This document shows, piece after piece, positions 22,667 to 32,370 of a DNA stretch of 33,005 nucleotides (position 1 is the first letter of the stretch; every line of letters begins with the position of its first letter). Below the pieces are notes generated by a model that did not search any database, was not told the DNA's origin, and saw nothing but the letters and a program-made list of their open reading frames with translations. Source of the stretch: Holophagaceae bacterium (lineage in GTDB: Bacteria > Acidobacteriota > Holophagae > Holophagales > Holophagaceae); assembly GCA_025361125.1 (NCBI GenBank), contig JANYBM010000036.1, positions 1-33,005 on the forward strand, given 5' to 3'. The position numbers and the translations under genes were made by a program.

Positions 22667-25495
22667 ATGACCAAGCCCAAAATTCTCATCGTTGACGATG
22701 AATCCATTGTCGCCGATGGTCTGCTTCAGCAGCTGCTGGACATGGGTTACCAGCCGGTGGGGAAAACTGCGGGAGCTGAAGAAGCGATTTTATTGGCGGA
22801 CCGGCTACGGCCTGATCTGGTGCTGATTGACCTCCACCTCGCCGGAGAAATGAGCGGCATCACCGCTGCGCAGATCATTCACGACCGTTATGCTATCCCT
22901 GTTGTTTTTATGACAGCCGATGCGGACAATGAAACCCTGGAAGGCGGCAACCTAAGCGATCCCTTCGGCTACATCCTGAAACCATTTGAAGGCCGTGGAC
23001 TGCGCATGGTCATGGAGATGGCCCTGTACAAACACCGGGCGGAAATCCTGATGCAGCAGGATCGCCAGGAAAGGGCGGCCATCCTCAGCAATTCACTGGA
23101 TGGGTTCTGGTTGGTGGAATCACCTGGCCGACTCAAGGATGTCAATGAAGCCTGCTGCCGTATGCACGGCTTCACCAGGGAAGAAATGCTGGGAAGGCCG
23201 GCCTCTGATTTCGAATCTGAGGAGACCACCAATGAGATTCTCGGAGACATTGCCCGGATCAAGCAGAACGGGGGTGCTCTGTATGAGGGGAAGCACCGCC
23301 ACAAAGATGGCCACTTGTTCGATGTCGAAGTGAGCATCAACGCACTCCCTGGCGACAAGGGATTGTATTCCTCGTTTCTCCGTGACATCACCGTGCGTAA
23401 GCAGCTGGAAGCCGCGTTGCGTAGCTCCGAAGAACAAGCCATCAAGACCTTCCGCACCATTCCTGATGGCATCATACTCAGCCGCATCGCGGATGGCCGA
23501 GTCTTGGAAGTGAACGAAGCTTTTGCTCGACTTTCAGGCTGGTCTCGGGAAGAAGTGATCGGCCGAAGTATCCTGGAACTAAATCTGTGGGACCAGCCAA
23601 CAGAACGCGATACCTACTTTGATACCCTGTTTCAGAAGGGTCGTGTGGAGGGCATGGAGGCGGTTTTTCGTACTAAATCCGGCGAGCGCCGGGTCATCAA
23701 TCTCTCCGCCGAATTGATGGATCACAACCAGGAAAAGCTGGTTCTGGCCGTGGCGCACGACATTACCAGACGCAAGGAGTTGGAACTCTCGCTGCGGCAA
23801 GCTGAAGAACGCACCAGAAAAGCCTTCCAGACCATTCCCGATGGCATCGTGATCAGTCGGATGGCGGATAGTGTAGTGCTTGAAGTTAATGATAGTTTTT
23901 GCGAACTTTCCGGGCTACCAAGAGAAGCTGTCATCGGCCGTACTATGCCGCAACTTGATTTGTGGGACAAGCCTTCCGACCGCGATCTGTTCATAAAGGG
24001 TTTGCAGGAACATGGGCGTGTGAGCGGCCTGGAGGCAGGTTTCCACAACCAATTCGGTGCTCACCGGGTGATGGCTCTGTCCGCCGAGGTAATGAATGAC
24101 AACCAAGAGCAGCTGGTCCTGATCGTTACGCATGATGTTACCGAGCGCAAACAGGCTGAAGAGGCATTGCTGGAAAGCGAAGCAACCTACCGCTCCATCC
24201 TTAATGCCTCGCCCGATGACATCACCATCACGGACATGAAGGGGCGCATCCTCCTAATTTCTGCCGCCGCCACGGCGATGTTTGGATACGAATCAGGTGA
24301 AGAAGTCGGAAAACAGCTTCTTGATTTCGTCGTGCCCGAAGATGTGGAACGGGCCCGAGCCAACCTGGCACTGATGTACCAAGAAGGAGCGCATCCTCCA
24401 AATGAATATCGCGGCATTCGAAAGGATCGGAGCATTTTTGATATCGAAGTGATGAGCGCATTCATTCGTGGAAAGGACCATCAGCCTAACAAAATGGTGT
24501 TCATCGTCCGCGACATCACTGAGCGTAAGCACCTTGATGCGGCCTTGCGGGAGAATGAAGACCGTTACCGTGACTTGTTGGATAACAGTCAGGAAGTGAT
24601 CGCTACTTACGACCTGGAGGGGAATTTCAAATCCGTTAACGAGACCGCGATCCGGGTCATCGGATATTCCAGGGAAGCCTTGCTGAACATGAACCTGATG
24701 GATCTCATCGTGCCCGAAATGCGGCACCTGTTTCCTGACTACTTAAGGACCATTCGGACTGATGGCAAGGCCCACGGTATCATGAAGATCCAGACCTTCA
24801 GTGGTGCAGTGCGATTATGGGAATTCGAGAGCACTCTGCGGACCGAAGGTGTTGCCAACCCGCTCGTGCGTGGCATGGCCATGGACATCACCGAACGTAA
24901 ACAAATCGAACAAAAACTTAGGGAAAATCAAAAAATGCTTCTTGAAGCGCAATTCATTGCGGGCCTTGGAAGCTATGTGCTGGAGCTTCCTTCAGGCATC
25001 TGGAGCAGTTCACAGGTGCTGGACCAACTGTTCGGCATAGATGATACATACCCACGTACCATCGAGGGCTGGGCGGCCCTGATCCATCCCGATGACCAGC
25101 AGCTAATGGCGGATTATTTCGCGAACGAAGTCGTAGGCAAACGGCAACGCTTCAACAAGGAATACCGCATCATCCGGCCCAGGGATCAGGCCGAACGTTG
25201 GGTCCATGGTCAGGGAGAATTGGCTATTTCTGCTCAAGATCTAGTGTTGAGCATGCACGGCACCATTCAAGACATCACCGAGCGCAAGCGGACCGAGCAG
25301 TCGCTGCGAGAGCAAACCCAGGAACTGACTGACCGCAACCTTGCCTTGACCCGCTTCAACCGGATCGCCGTGGACCGCGAACTGCGCATGATCGAATTGA
25401 AAAGGGAAGTTAACGAGTTGTGCGGAAAGCTGGGGGAACCACCCCGCCACCGGGTTACGGAAGACTACGCTCCATCCTCAAAGGCCCAGCCATGA
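22667..25495 (+). CDS. Response-regulator receiver with six PAS domains, no output domain
   Basis: This 942-residue protein begins with a receiver domain (1-125): acidic pair ILIVDDE, phospho-acceptor Asp55 (LVLIDLHLAG), Thr in FMTAD and Lys in ILKPF. Six PAS domains follow, ending at residues near 245, 368, 494, 619, 743 and 872, most marked by a DITERK-type exit motif. PAS2 and PAS3 are near duplicates. A charged coiled coil (875-925) ends the protein. There is no HisKA, HATPase, GGDEF, EAL or DNA-binding domain, so it must act through a partner, most likely the hybrid kinase whose ATG overlaps its stop. It is probably cytoplasmic; no membrane segment is present. Ligands of the PAS domains are unknown. 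Confidence 0.92.
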   Translation: MTKPKILIVDDESIVADGLLQQLLDMGYQPVGKTAGAEEAILLADRLRPDLVLIDLHLAGEMSGITAAQIIHDRYAIPVVFMTADADNETLEGGNLSDPFGYILKPFEGRGLRMVMEMALYKHRAEILMQQDRQERAAILSNSLDGFWLVESPGRLKDVNEACCRMHGFTREEMLGRPASDFESEETTNEILGDIARIKQNGGALYEGKHRHKDGHLFDVEVSINALPGDKGLYSSFLRDITVRKQLEAALRSSEEQAIKTFRTIPDGIILSRIADGRVLEVNEAFARLSGWSREEVIGRSILELNLWDQPTERDTYFDTLFQKGRVEGMEAVFRTKSGERRVINLSAELMDHNQEKLVLAVAHDITRRKELELSLRQAEERTRKAFQTIPDGIVISRMADSVVLEVNDSFCELSGLPREAVIGRTMPQLDLWDKPSDRDLFIKGLQEHGRVSGLEAGFHNQFGAHRVMALSAEVMNDNQEQLVLIVTHDVTERKQAEEALLESEATYRSILNASPDDITITDMKGRILLISAAATAMFGYESGEEVGKQLLDFVVPEDVERARANLALMYQEGAHPPNEYRGIRKDRSIFDIEVMSAFIRGKDHQPNKMVFIVRDITERKHLDAALRENEDRYRDLLDNSQEVIATYDLEGNFKSVNETAIRVIGYSREALLNMNLMDLIVPEMRHLFPDYLRTIRTDGKAHGIMKIQTFSGAVRLWEFESTLRTEGVANPLVRGMAMDITERKQIEQKLRENQKMLLEAQFIAGLGSYVLELPSGIWSSSQVLDQLFGIDDTYPRTIEGWAALIHPDDQQLMADYFANEVVGKRQRFNKEYRIIRPRDQAERWVHGQGELAISAQDLVLSMHGTIQDITERKRTEQSLREQTQELTDRNLALTRFNRIAVDRELRMIELKREVNELCGKLGEPPRHRVTEDYAPSSKAQP

Positions 25496-28400
25496 GCCTT
25501 TCCGAAATCAGAATCCTGGTAGTGGATGATGATCCCGACATCCTGGGCGCCACCGCCCACTTGTTGGAAAAGATGGGCCATGCGGTGGATAAGGCTGCCG
25601 ACGGGAAGGAAGCCATGCGTTTGGTTCAGGATCATCAGCCCGACCTGGTGTTGCTGGATCGTGACTTGCCTGACATGAGCGGCCTCGAAGTCTGCCGCCG
25701 GATTAAAATGATTCGTACCCGCGCTGAAATTTTCGTGATCATCGTTTCGGGTTCCTGCATCGAAAACGAGCAACAGTCCGAAGGATTCGAGTCGGGCGCG
25801 GACGACTACATCACCCGTCCCATCGCGAATCGCGAACTCCTGACACGGGTAGGGGCCTTCGCGCGCATCATCCTAATGGCCCGAACACTCGACCAACAAG
25901 CCCAGGAATTGGAAGCAACGAACGCTGCCGCGCTCCAGTCTGAAAATGCATCCCTCAACGTGATGGAAGATGCGCTGGAGGCGCGGGATCGCGCCGAAAA
26001 AGCAAGCCAGGCACTACAGGCCAGTCACGAACGCTTTGAATTGGCGAACCGGGCCACCTTCAATGTCATATGGGATTGGGACATCCTGACTGGCGATTTT
26101 TGGCGCAATGACCATTTTCGGCGCCTGTTCGGTTATTCAAAGGAGGAAGTCGAAACGAATTTCGATTCTGCCACCAACCGCATCCATCCCGACGACCTTG
26201 AGAGTGTTAAAGCGGGCCTTGAGATTGCCCTCCAGGGAAGGAATGAATTTTGGGCGGACCAGTATCGTTTCCGCCGCAAGGATGGTTCGTACGCATTTAT
26301 CGAAGACCGCGCCGTCATCACACGGGATGGAAGCGGCCGCGCGATTCGCATGCTGGGCGCCATGCAGGACGTTTCCGAGCGCATACAGTCGGAAGCAGCC
26401 TTACGTGAAAGTGAAAACAAACTGCGCATGATCATTGAACACAGCGCACAGCTCTTTTATTCCCGCACGCCCGACAACGTGATCACCTATGTCAGCCCGC
26501 AAGTGATTGAATTCTTTGACGCGGGTCCGGAAGACACCGATCAGCCCTGGACCAATTTTTTGACAGACAACTCCGTCAATGCCATCGGCATGGAACTGAC
26601 CCGCAAGGCCATTGAGACGGGTGACAGCCAGCGCCCCTACGAATTGGAATTGCTGACCCTTCGCGGGCGAATCATCTGGGTAGAGGTGCATGAATCACCC
26701 GTGGTTGAGAATGGCAAGACCATCGCCATGGTGGGTGCGCTGACGGATATCACAGAGACCAAGCGCACCCGCGATCAATTGCTTCTGCATGGCAGCGCGC
26801 TGAAAGCGGCTTCCAATGCCATCATCATCACCGATCGGAAAGGATTGATCCAGTGGATCAACCCAGCCTATACCACGCTCACGGGTTACAGTGCGACCGA
26901 GGCCATCGGCTACCGCCCCGGAGACCTAGTCAAGTCCGGTACGCACGATCAGGCATTCTATGTGGGCATGTGGGCCACCCTTAACGCAGGCCAGGTTTGG
27001 AAAGGGGAGATGACCAATCGCCGCAAGGATGGCAGCCTGTATACCGGAGAGAAGATCATCACCCCACTAAAGGATGAGCAGGGAAAGATCACCAACTTCA
27101 CTTCCGTAGAGCAGGACATTACCGCACGTAAACAGTCGGAAGCCAGTTTGCGGCTGCAGAGTGGCGCACTGGAAGCCGCGACCAATGCCATTGTCATCAC
27201 CGATCGAGAGGGGGTGATCCAATGGGCCAACCCGGCGTTTACAGCATTCACTGGCTACGGCGTCGCCGAAGCCATCGGCAAACGTCCTGGAGATCTGCTC
27301 AAGTCGGGAAGGCAGGATGCAGCCTTCTATAAATACATGTGGGACACCATCCTTGCCGGGGAGGTCTGGATGGGTGAAATCACCAACAAGCGCAAGGATG
27401 GTAGCCTTTACATCGAAGAAATGACCATCACGCCCTTGTTGGATGACCAGGGAGAAATAGCCCACTTCGTGGCCGTGAAGCAGGACATCACAGAACGCAA
27501 ACAAGCGGAGCAGAAACTCTCCAACCTCAATCGCTCCTTGAAAATGTTGAGCGCCTGCGACGAGTCACTGGTACGGGCGGATAACGAACAAGCACTGCTT
27601 GAAACCATTTGTCAGATCGCCGTTGAGATCGGCGGTTATCACATGGCCTGGGTGGGCTACGCCCAGGAAGATGCGGATCATTCCATCCTGCCCATGGCCC
27701 ACGCGGGTGCCGAGCAAGGTTACCTTTCGGAAATAACACTCACCTGGTCCGAACTTGAATCCTCAGGCATGGGTCCAGCAGGACAAGCCATCCGCAGCGG
27801 TCGGGCGTCATTGTTCAGCGACATCTCGCTGGATCCAACCTCCTTCCTCTGGCTGGAGGCCGCGGGGCGACGGGGTTTTCGTGGTGTGATCGCCCTGCCC
27901 TTGCGAGATAAAGTCCACACCTTTGGCATTCTCAGCCTCTACTGCAATGAGGTGTTAAATTTGGCGGAGGAGGAGATTGGGCGGCTTCAGGAAATGGCCG
28001 ATGACCTAGCTTTTGGAATCAGCAATCTTCGCGCCCAAGCTGAAGGAAAGCGGGTCCAACAGGCAGTGGTAAAGATGGCCCAGGGCGTTTCCGGCGGGGT
28101 AAACGCAGCCATAGGCGAAGCACTATTCGATCTGAGGGTCTCCAGCCTGATTGAGGCACTGGGGGCGGGTGGCGGGTTCATCGGGTGCTTGTCGGAGGAT
28201 GCTCCTGGGAGCCTCCGTACCACTTCATTCATCGTGAATCAGCAGAAGCTCAAAAATTTTACTTATGACTTGGGGGGTACACCCTGCGAACTCGTGGTGG
28301 CGGGTGAAACTTGCATATACGAGCGAGATATCCAGACGCTATTTCCGCAGGATCAAATAGCGGTGGATTTCGGAGTACAGGCTTATGCTGGCGCGCCCTT

Positions 28401-31110
28401 GATTGATTCCAAGGGGAGGATGCTCGGCTTGATTGCGGTGTTCTTCGACACACCCATTAGAAACACGGAGTTGGTTCAGTCCACCTTGAGCATCTTTGCC
28501 ACACGCGTCACCGGCGAACTGGAACGCCAAGATACTGATGCGCGCCTCCGCGAACAGGCGTCCCTGTTGGACAAGGCCCAGGACGCCATTCTGGTGCGGG
28601 ATCTAAGCAATCAAATTCTGTTCTGGAACAAAGGCGCCGAGAACCTTTATGGCTGGACGGCTGATGAGATGATGGGTCATATGCTCCTGGACCTGATTTA
28701 TGACGACCTTGAGGAGTTCGATGAAGCCCAGAAAGCGGTGTTGCAAGACGGTGAATGGAACGGCCAGATCCAACAGTGGCGTAAGGATGGCAACCTCATC
28801 ACCGTTGAAGGCCACTGGACACTGGTGAGGGACGAAGCCGGCCAACCGCAATCTGTGCTGGCCATCAACACCGACATCACCGAACGGGTGGAGACGGATC
28901 GTGAATTAGATCAGTACACCAAGCGTCTGGAAGCCATGCGGGAAATTGACGCCGCATTACTGGGAGGGCGTTCCACCACAGAGTTGGCGCAGAGCGCCTT
29001 AACCCAGCTCAGGCGGATCGTGCCGTTCGAACGCGCCGCCTTGGTGATGTTTGACCACGCTCTGACCGAGGGAATCATTCTGGCGTTGGATCAGGACCAA
29101 CCTTGGCTACCCATGGCAGGCGCGATCATGCCCATCCAGGATTTCCATGATCTCAAGCATTTGCTCTCCGCGCCGTTCCTGGACCTGCCGGATCTGAGAG
29201 ACCTGCAGGGCTGCATCATGGAAGAATTGCTTCATAGCCAGGGCCTACGGAATCTGGTTTACATTCCCATGGAAAGCGAAGGCGCCATGCTGGGCTTCGT
29301 GGCTCTTTCCGCCACCACGCCCGGGGTTCTGACGCTCAAGCACACGGAAATCGCTTTGGATATGACCGACCAATTGGTGTTGGCCATCCAGCACACGCGC
29401 ATGCGGGAAGAACTGGAGCGCTCCAACCTGGAACTTGAATCCAGAGTGGACAAACGCACTGAGGAGTTACGCACTACCATGGGTATCATGCAGGTTCTCG
29501 AAAAGGAACTCACCCAGCGGGAAGCCGAGGCCCGGGCCGCCAGCGCAGCGAAATCCATCTTCCTGGCTTCCATGAGCCATGAACTGCGCACACCGCTGAT
29601 CGGCGTCACGGGCATGTTGGAGATCCTTACCCAAAGCGAACTTGACACCCAGCAACGCCATACGGTGAGCGTCATCCGTGAATCCTCCCAAAGCCTGTTG
29701 CAGATCATCGGCGACATCCTGGATTTCTCGAAAATCGAGGCGGGCATGCTGGAGTTGTCCCCCCACACATTTTCGGCGCGGGCCTTGGTGGATTCCGTCT
29801 CACAGATTTTCAGGTCCGCCTGTTCTGCCAAGGGGCTGAATTTTCTCATCGCGGTTGACCCGGACATCGCCCCAGCCCATGTGGCCGATGCCCTGCGCAT
29901 CCGGCAGGTATTGAACAATCTCATGAGCAACGCGGTGAAGTTTACCGAGCGCGGAGCCATCACCTTGCGATTGCGGCGGGTGGCAGCTCTCGACGGCCAT
30001 GAAGCTTTGGCCTTCGAGGTGCAGGACACCGGCATCGGCGTGTCCCCTGAAAATCAGGCTAAGCTTTTCGAGGCCTTCACTCAAGCCGAATCCAGCACTA
30101 CAAGGCGTTTTGGTGGCACTGGCTTGGGCCTGGTCATCAGCAAGCATATGGCGGAATTGATGGGTGGCAGCCTGACCATGCAAAGCAACACCTGGAGCGG
30201 CACTACCATGACCCTGACACTGGACCTGTTCGTAGGCCGGGTGGAGGACATCAAGCTGGAGGAAGTTCTTAGTGACGTACCCACGCGACCCGCACCCAGT
30301 ATCGAAGCCGCGGTGCAGGAACATAGCCTGATTCTCATGGCGGAGGATCATCCGATCAATCGCCTCGTGCTGACCCAGCAAGTGAACCGCGCAGGCTACG
30401 CCCTGGAAGTGGCAGAGGACGGCCAGGAAGCCTTCGAGAAATGGCAAAGCGGCCGCTATGCGGTGATCCTTACGGATCTGCACATGCCCCGTATGGACGG
30501 CTACGAGTTGACCCAGGCCGTGCGGGACTGGGAGCGCACCCATGAGTTGCTCCGCACGCCAATCTTGGCCCTCACGGCCAATGCCATGGACGGCGAGGCC
30601 GAGCACTGCTTCGACTTGGGCATGGATGATTACCTGATCAAGCCCGTGACCATTCTCTTGCTGGCTTCGAAGCTGCATGAATGGATGCCCCACGTGAAGC
30701 TGGGCGAAGCGGTGGTGGCGCCAGTGGCATCGTTGACATCATTGACAACGATTACACCTTCAGCCACAACCACTACCTTCGCGCCCGGCGTGGACTCCAA
30801 AATACTGCTGGACTTGTGCGGTGGTGATCCGGCGGAAGCCCAAGCCATCCTGAATGATTTTATCGCCTCCACAAAAGCAGATTTAGTCGTGTTACAAGAT
30901 GCTTTCATCCAAAAAGATAAAGCCTTCGTCATGCGCCAAGCCCACCGCATCAAAGGTTCTGCGGCCATGATTGGCGCCAGGGACTTGGCCGATTGTGCCA
31001 AGAACCTGGAAGCCACCGCCAAGCGCGAATCCGCCGAGTGGGAAACCTTACAGGAGCAATGCACGGCGATCCACGAGGCGCTGAAGGATTTGGGGGCCGT
31101 GACGAAATAA
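25492..31110 (+). CDS. Hybrid histidine kinase with receiver, PAS/GAF sensors, second receiver and Hpt
   Basis: This 1872-residue protein has the order REC (phospho-acceptor Asp56), coiled coil, PAS x4 (180-669), GAF x2 (678-1010), PAS (1022-1133), GAF (1156-1302), coiled coil, HisKA with His1363 (SHELRTPL), HATPase, REC2 with Asp1662 and Hpt with His1818 (AHRIKGSA). The HATPase boxes are N1475-N1479 (NNLMSNAVKF), DTGIGVSPEN near 1511 and GTGLGLVISKH near 1541. All phosphorelay residues are present, so a multi-step relay is likely. PAS3 and PAS4 are tandem near-duplicates offset by 369 bases. There is no membrane segment, so it senses cytoplasmic signals. The ATG at 25492 overlaps the upstream stop (ATGA), favouring coupled translation; the longer open frame to 25420 is rejected. 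The final output protein is not in the window. Confidence 0.95.
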   Translation: MSLSEIRILVVDDDPDILGATAHLLEKMGHAVDKAADGKEAMRLVQDHQPDLVLLDRDLPDMSGLEVCRRIKMIRTRAEIFVIIVSGSCIENEQQSEGFESGADDYITRPIANRELLTRVGAFARIILMARTLDQQAQELEATNAAALQSENASLNVMEDALEARDRAEKASQALQASHERFELANRATFNVIWDWDILTGDFWRNDHFRRLFGYSKEEVETNFDSATNRIHPDDLESVKAGLEIALQGRNEFWADQYRFRRKDGSYAFIEDRAVITRDGSGRAIRMLGAMQDVSERIQSEAALRESENKLRMIIEHSAQLFYSRTPDNVITYVSPQVIEFFDAGPEDTDQPWTNFLTDNSVNAIGMELTRKAIETGDSQRPYELELLTLRGRIIWVEVHESPVVENGKTIAMVGALTDITETKRTRDQLLLHGSALKAASNAIIITDRKGLIQWINPAYTTLTGYSATEAIGYRPGDLVKSGTHDQAFYVGMWATLNAGQVWKGEMTNRRKDGSLYTGEKIITPLKDEQGKITNFTSVEQDITARKQSEASLRLQSGALEAATNAIVITDREGVIQWANPAFTAFTGYGVAEAIGKRPGDLLKSGRQDAAFYKYMWDTILAGEVWMGEITNKRKDGSLYIEEMTITPLLDDQGEIAHFVAVKQDITERKQAEQKLSNLNRSLKMLSACDESLVRADNEQALLETICQIAVEIGGYHMAWVGYAQEDADHSILPMAHAGAEQGYLSEITLTWSELESSGMGPAGQAIRSGRASLFSDISLDPTSFLWLEAAGRRGFRGVIALPLRDKVHTFGILSLYCNEVLNLAEEEIGRLQEMADDLAFGISNLRAQAEGKRVQQAVVKMAQGVSGGVNAAIGEALFDLRVSSLIEALGAGGGFIGCLSEDAPGSLRTTSFIVNQQKLKNFTYDLGGTPCELVVAGETCIYERDIQTLFPQDQIAVDFGVQAYAGAPLIDSKGRMLGLIAVFFDTPIRNTELVQSTLSIFATRVTGELERQDTDARLREQASLLDKAQDAILVRDLSNQILFWNKGAENLYGWTADEMMGHMLLDLIYDDLEEFDEAQKAVLQDGEWNGQIQQWRKDGNLITVEGHWTLVRDEAGQPQSVLAINTDITERVETDRELDQYTKRLEAMREIDAALLGGRSTTELAQSALTQLRRIVPFERAALVMFDHALTEGIILALDQDQPWLPMAGAIMPIQDFHDLKHLLSAPFLDLPDLRDLQGCIMEELLHSQGLRNLVYIPMESEGAMLGFVALSATTPGVLTLKHTEIALDMTDQLVLAIQHTRMREELERSNLELESRVDKRTEELRTTMGIMQVLEKELTQREAEARAASAAKSIFLASMSHELRTPLIGVTGMLEILTQSELDTQQRHTVSVIRESSQSLLQIIGDILDFSKIEAGMLELSPHTFSARALVDSVSQIFRSACSAKGLNFLIAVDPDIAPAHVADALRIRQVLNNLMSNAVKFTERGAITLRLRRVAALDGHEALAFEVQDTGIGVSPENQAKLFEAFTQAESSTTRRFGGTGLGLVISKHMAELMGGSLTMQSNTWSGTTMTLTLDLFVGRVEDIKLEEVLSDVPTRPAPSIEAAVQEHSLILMAEDHPINRLVLTQQVNRAGYALEVAEDGQEAFEKWQSGRYAVILTDLHMPRMDGYELTQAVRDWERTHELLRTPILALTANAMDGEAEHCFDLGMDDYLIKPVTILLLASKLHEWMPHVKLGEAVVAPVASLTSLTTITPSATTTTFAPGVDSKILLDLCGGDPAEAQAILNDFIASTKADLVVLQDAFIQKDKAFVMRQAHRIKGSAAMIGARDLADCAKNLEATAKRESAEWETLQEQCTAIHEALKDLGAVTK

Positions 31111-31171
31111 CCAGCATCCAAATCAAGTCAGTTTTTCGTCAGTACGCACGCTTCTTGAGACCCTATCGGGA

Positions 31172-32038
31172 TCAGTAACCGTACTTGCTGATGAATAACT
31201 TCAAGCGCTCTCTGGTCTCAATCGATACCGCTTCCGGTGCCGTCATGAGGGCGGTGCGAAGGGCGCTGCGGGCGGGTTCGGCTTCAGGTGGACCGCTGGC
31301 GATCTGCACCACCACGTGCCGCAATAAGGCCTCGGCCTTGGCCACATTGGCGGCCATGACCACCATGATGTCATGGGCGTCCGCAGCCTCTGGAATATCC
31401 CGCCAGGCATCGAAATCCGTGACCAGGGCGAGGGTCGCGAAGACGAGTTCAGCTTCACGGGCGAGCTTGGCTTCGGTCACCTGGGTCATGCCGATGAAAT
31501 CCGCACCCCAGGCTTGATGGAGCCGCGATTCAGCCCGGGTGCTGAAGGCCGGCCCTTCCATGCAGACATAGACGCCGCCATTTTCAAGGGGCAGGTTCAA
31601 GCTGCGGCCCGCGTCCATGAGCTTGCCGCGAAGCCAAGCTGACGTTGGATCCGCAAAACCCACATGCGCCACCAAGCCATCGCCAAAAAAGGTACTGGGG
31701 CGCAAATGGGTCCGGTCAATGAACTGATCTGGTAGCCGCAGACAACCTGGCGCGTGGCGTTCCTGAAGACTGCCGACCGCGCTCACTGAAATCAGGATTT
31801 CGCAGCCCACGGATTTGAGCGCCCAGATATTGGCGCGGTAATTCACCTCGCTGGGAGTCAACCGGTGGCCAAGGCCGTGGCGGCTCATGAAAGCCACGGG
31901 CACGCCTTCGAGTTTGCCGAGCACCAAAGGGTCGCTGGGCTTGCCGAAAGGCGTCTCCATATCTTTCTGGATTGTGTCCTCCACGCCCGACATGGCGTAA
32001 AGCCCACTGCCGCCGATAATGCCGATAGGAGAAGTCAT
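31172..32038 (-). CDS. mtnP: S-methyl-5'-thioadenosine phosphorylase (purine phosphorylase family)
   Basis: This 288-residue enzyme probably cleaves methylthioadenosine with phosphate to adenine and methylthioribose-1-phosphate, in methionine salvage. GIIGGSGLY (6-14) is the phosphate-binding start, SRHGLGHRLTPSEVNYRAN (52-70) and ISVSAVGSL are family motifs, and MEGPAFSTRAES with GMTQVTEAKLAREAEL form the base- and ribose-binding region. The Gln in GMTQ differs from the GMTxxPE of many MTAPs, so a related nucleoside specificity is possible. The ATG at 32038 is chosen because the frame upstream starts only at GTG and adds no family residues. It is convergent with the kinase gene, with 61 bases between them. 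Confidence 0.88.
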   Translation of the reverse strand: MTSPIGIIGGSGLYAMSGVEDTIQKDMETPFGKPSDPLVLGKLEGVPVAFMSRHGLGHRLTPSEVNYRANIWALKSVGCEILISVSAVGSLQERHAPGCLRLPDQFIDRTHLRPSTFFGDGLVAHVGFADPTSAWLRGKLMDAGRSLNLPLENGGVYVCMEGPAFSTRAESRLHQAWGADFIGMTQVTEAKLAREAELVFATLALVTDFDAWRDIPEAADAHDIMVVMAANVAKAEALLRHVVVQIASGPPEAEPARSALRTALMTAPEAVSIETRERLKLFISKYGY

Positions 32039-32057
32039 GGGTCCGCCGAATGAACAA

Positions 32058-32259
32058 GCCACAGATGAACATGGATGAAGTCACAGATAAACAAAGAAAA
32101 ATTAGCCACAGATTGCGCAGAGAAAAAACCGTGGAGCGCAAGTCCAGCTAAAAAATGTATCCCGCCTTGCTTTTTTATCCCCGTGCTTCTCCGGCTTAAA
32201 AGCTTTTTAGCCGAGGATGCACGGGGATTTTCGGGGACAAAGAAAAACAACTGTGTTCT
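32058..32259. repeat. CACAGAT repeats and long imperfect hairpin in a divergent spacer
   Basis: CACAGAT occurs three times, at 32060-32066, 32082-32088 and 32107-32113, set in (C/T)CACAGAT. An 11-base direct repeat (ACAAAGAAAAA) occurs near 32091 and 32237. Between them, 32177-32228 forms a hairpin: the left arm starts ATCCCCGTGC and the right arm ends GCACGGGGAT, with about 21 of 25 pairs. Motifs of this kind (GCCACAGATGAAC... and GGCTAAAAA...CACGGGGAT) look like an interspersed element seen in intergenic regions of unrelated bacteria; that is memory, not a search. Because both neighbouring genes start here, the hairpin is not a normal terminator. Confidence 0.6.
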
Positions 32260-32370
32260 GTGTCAGCAGACCATCCCTGCAATTGATCTGGATACTCAAA
32301 GACTCCACCCCTGGCGCTGGTTCCCCAGCTCAAGTCATGCTGAATGCATGCGCCGACATGAGAACCCGCG

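Noticed and set aside
25420-25491. Longer start of the hybrid kinase at 25420
   Set aside because: It overlaps the upstream gene by 76 bases and adds residues outside the receiver fold; ATG 25492 starts the domain cleanly.
29259-30693. Two long minus-strand frames (258 and 297 codons) opposite the kinase core
   Set aside because: They overlap each other and lie opposite intact HisKA, HATPase and REC domains.
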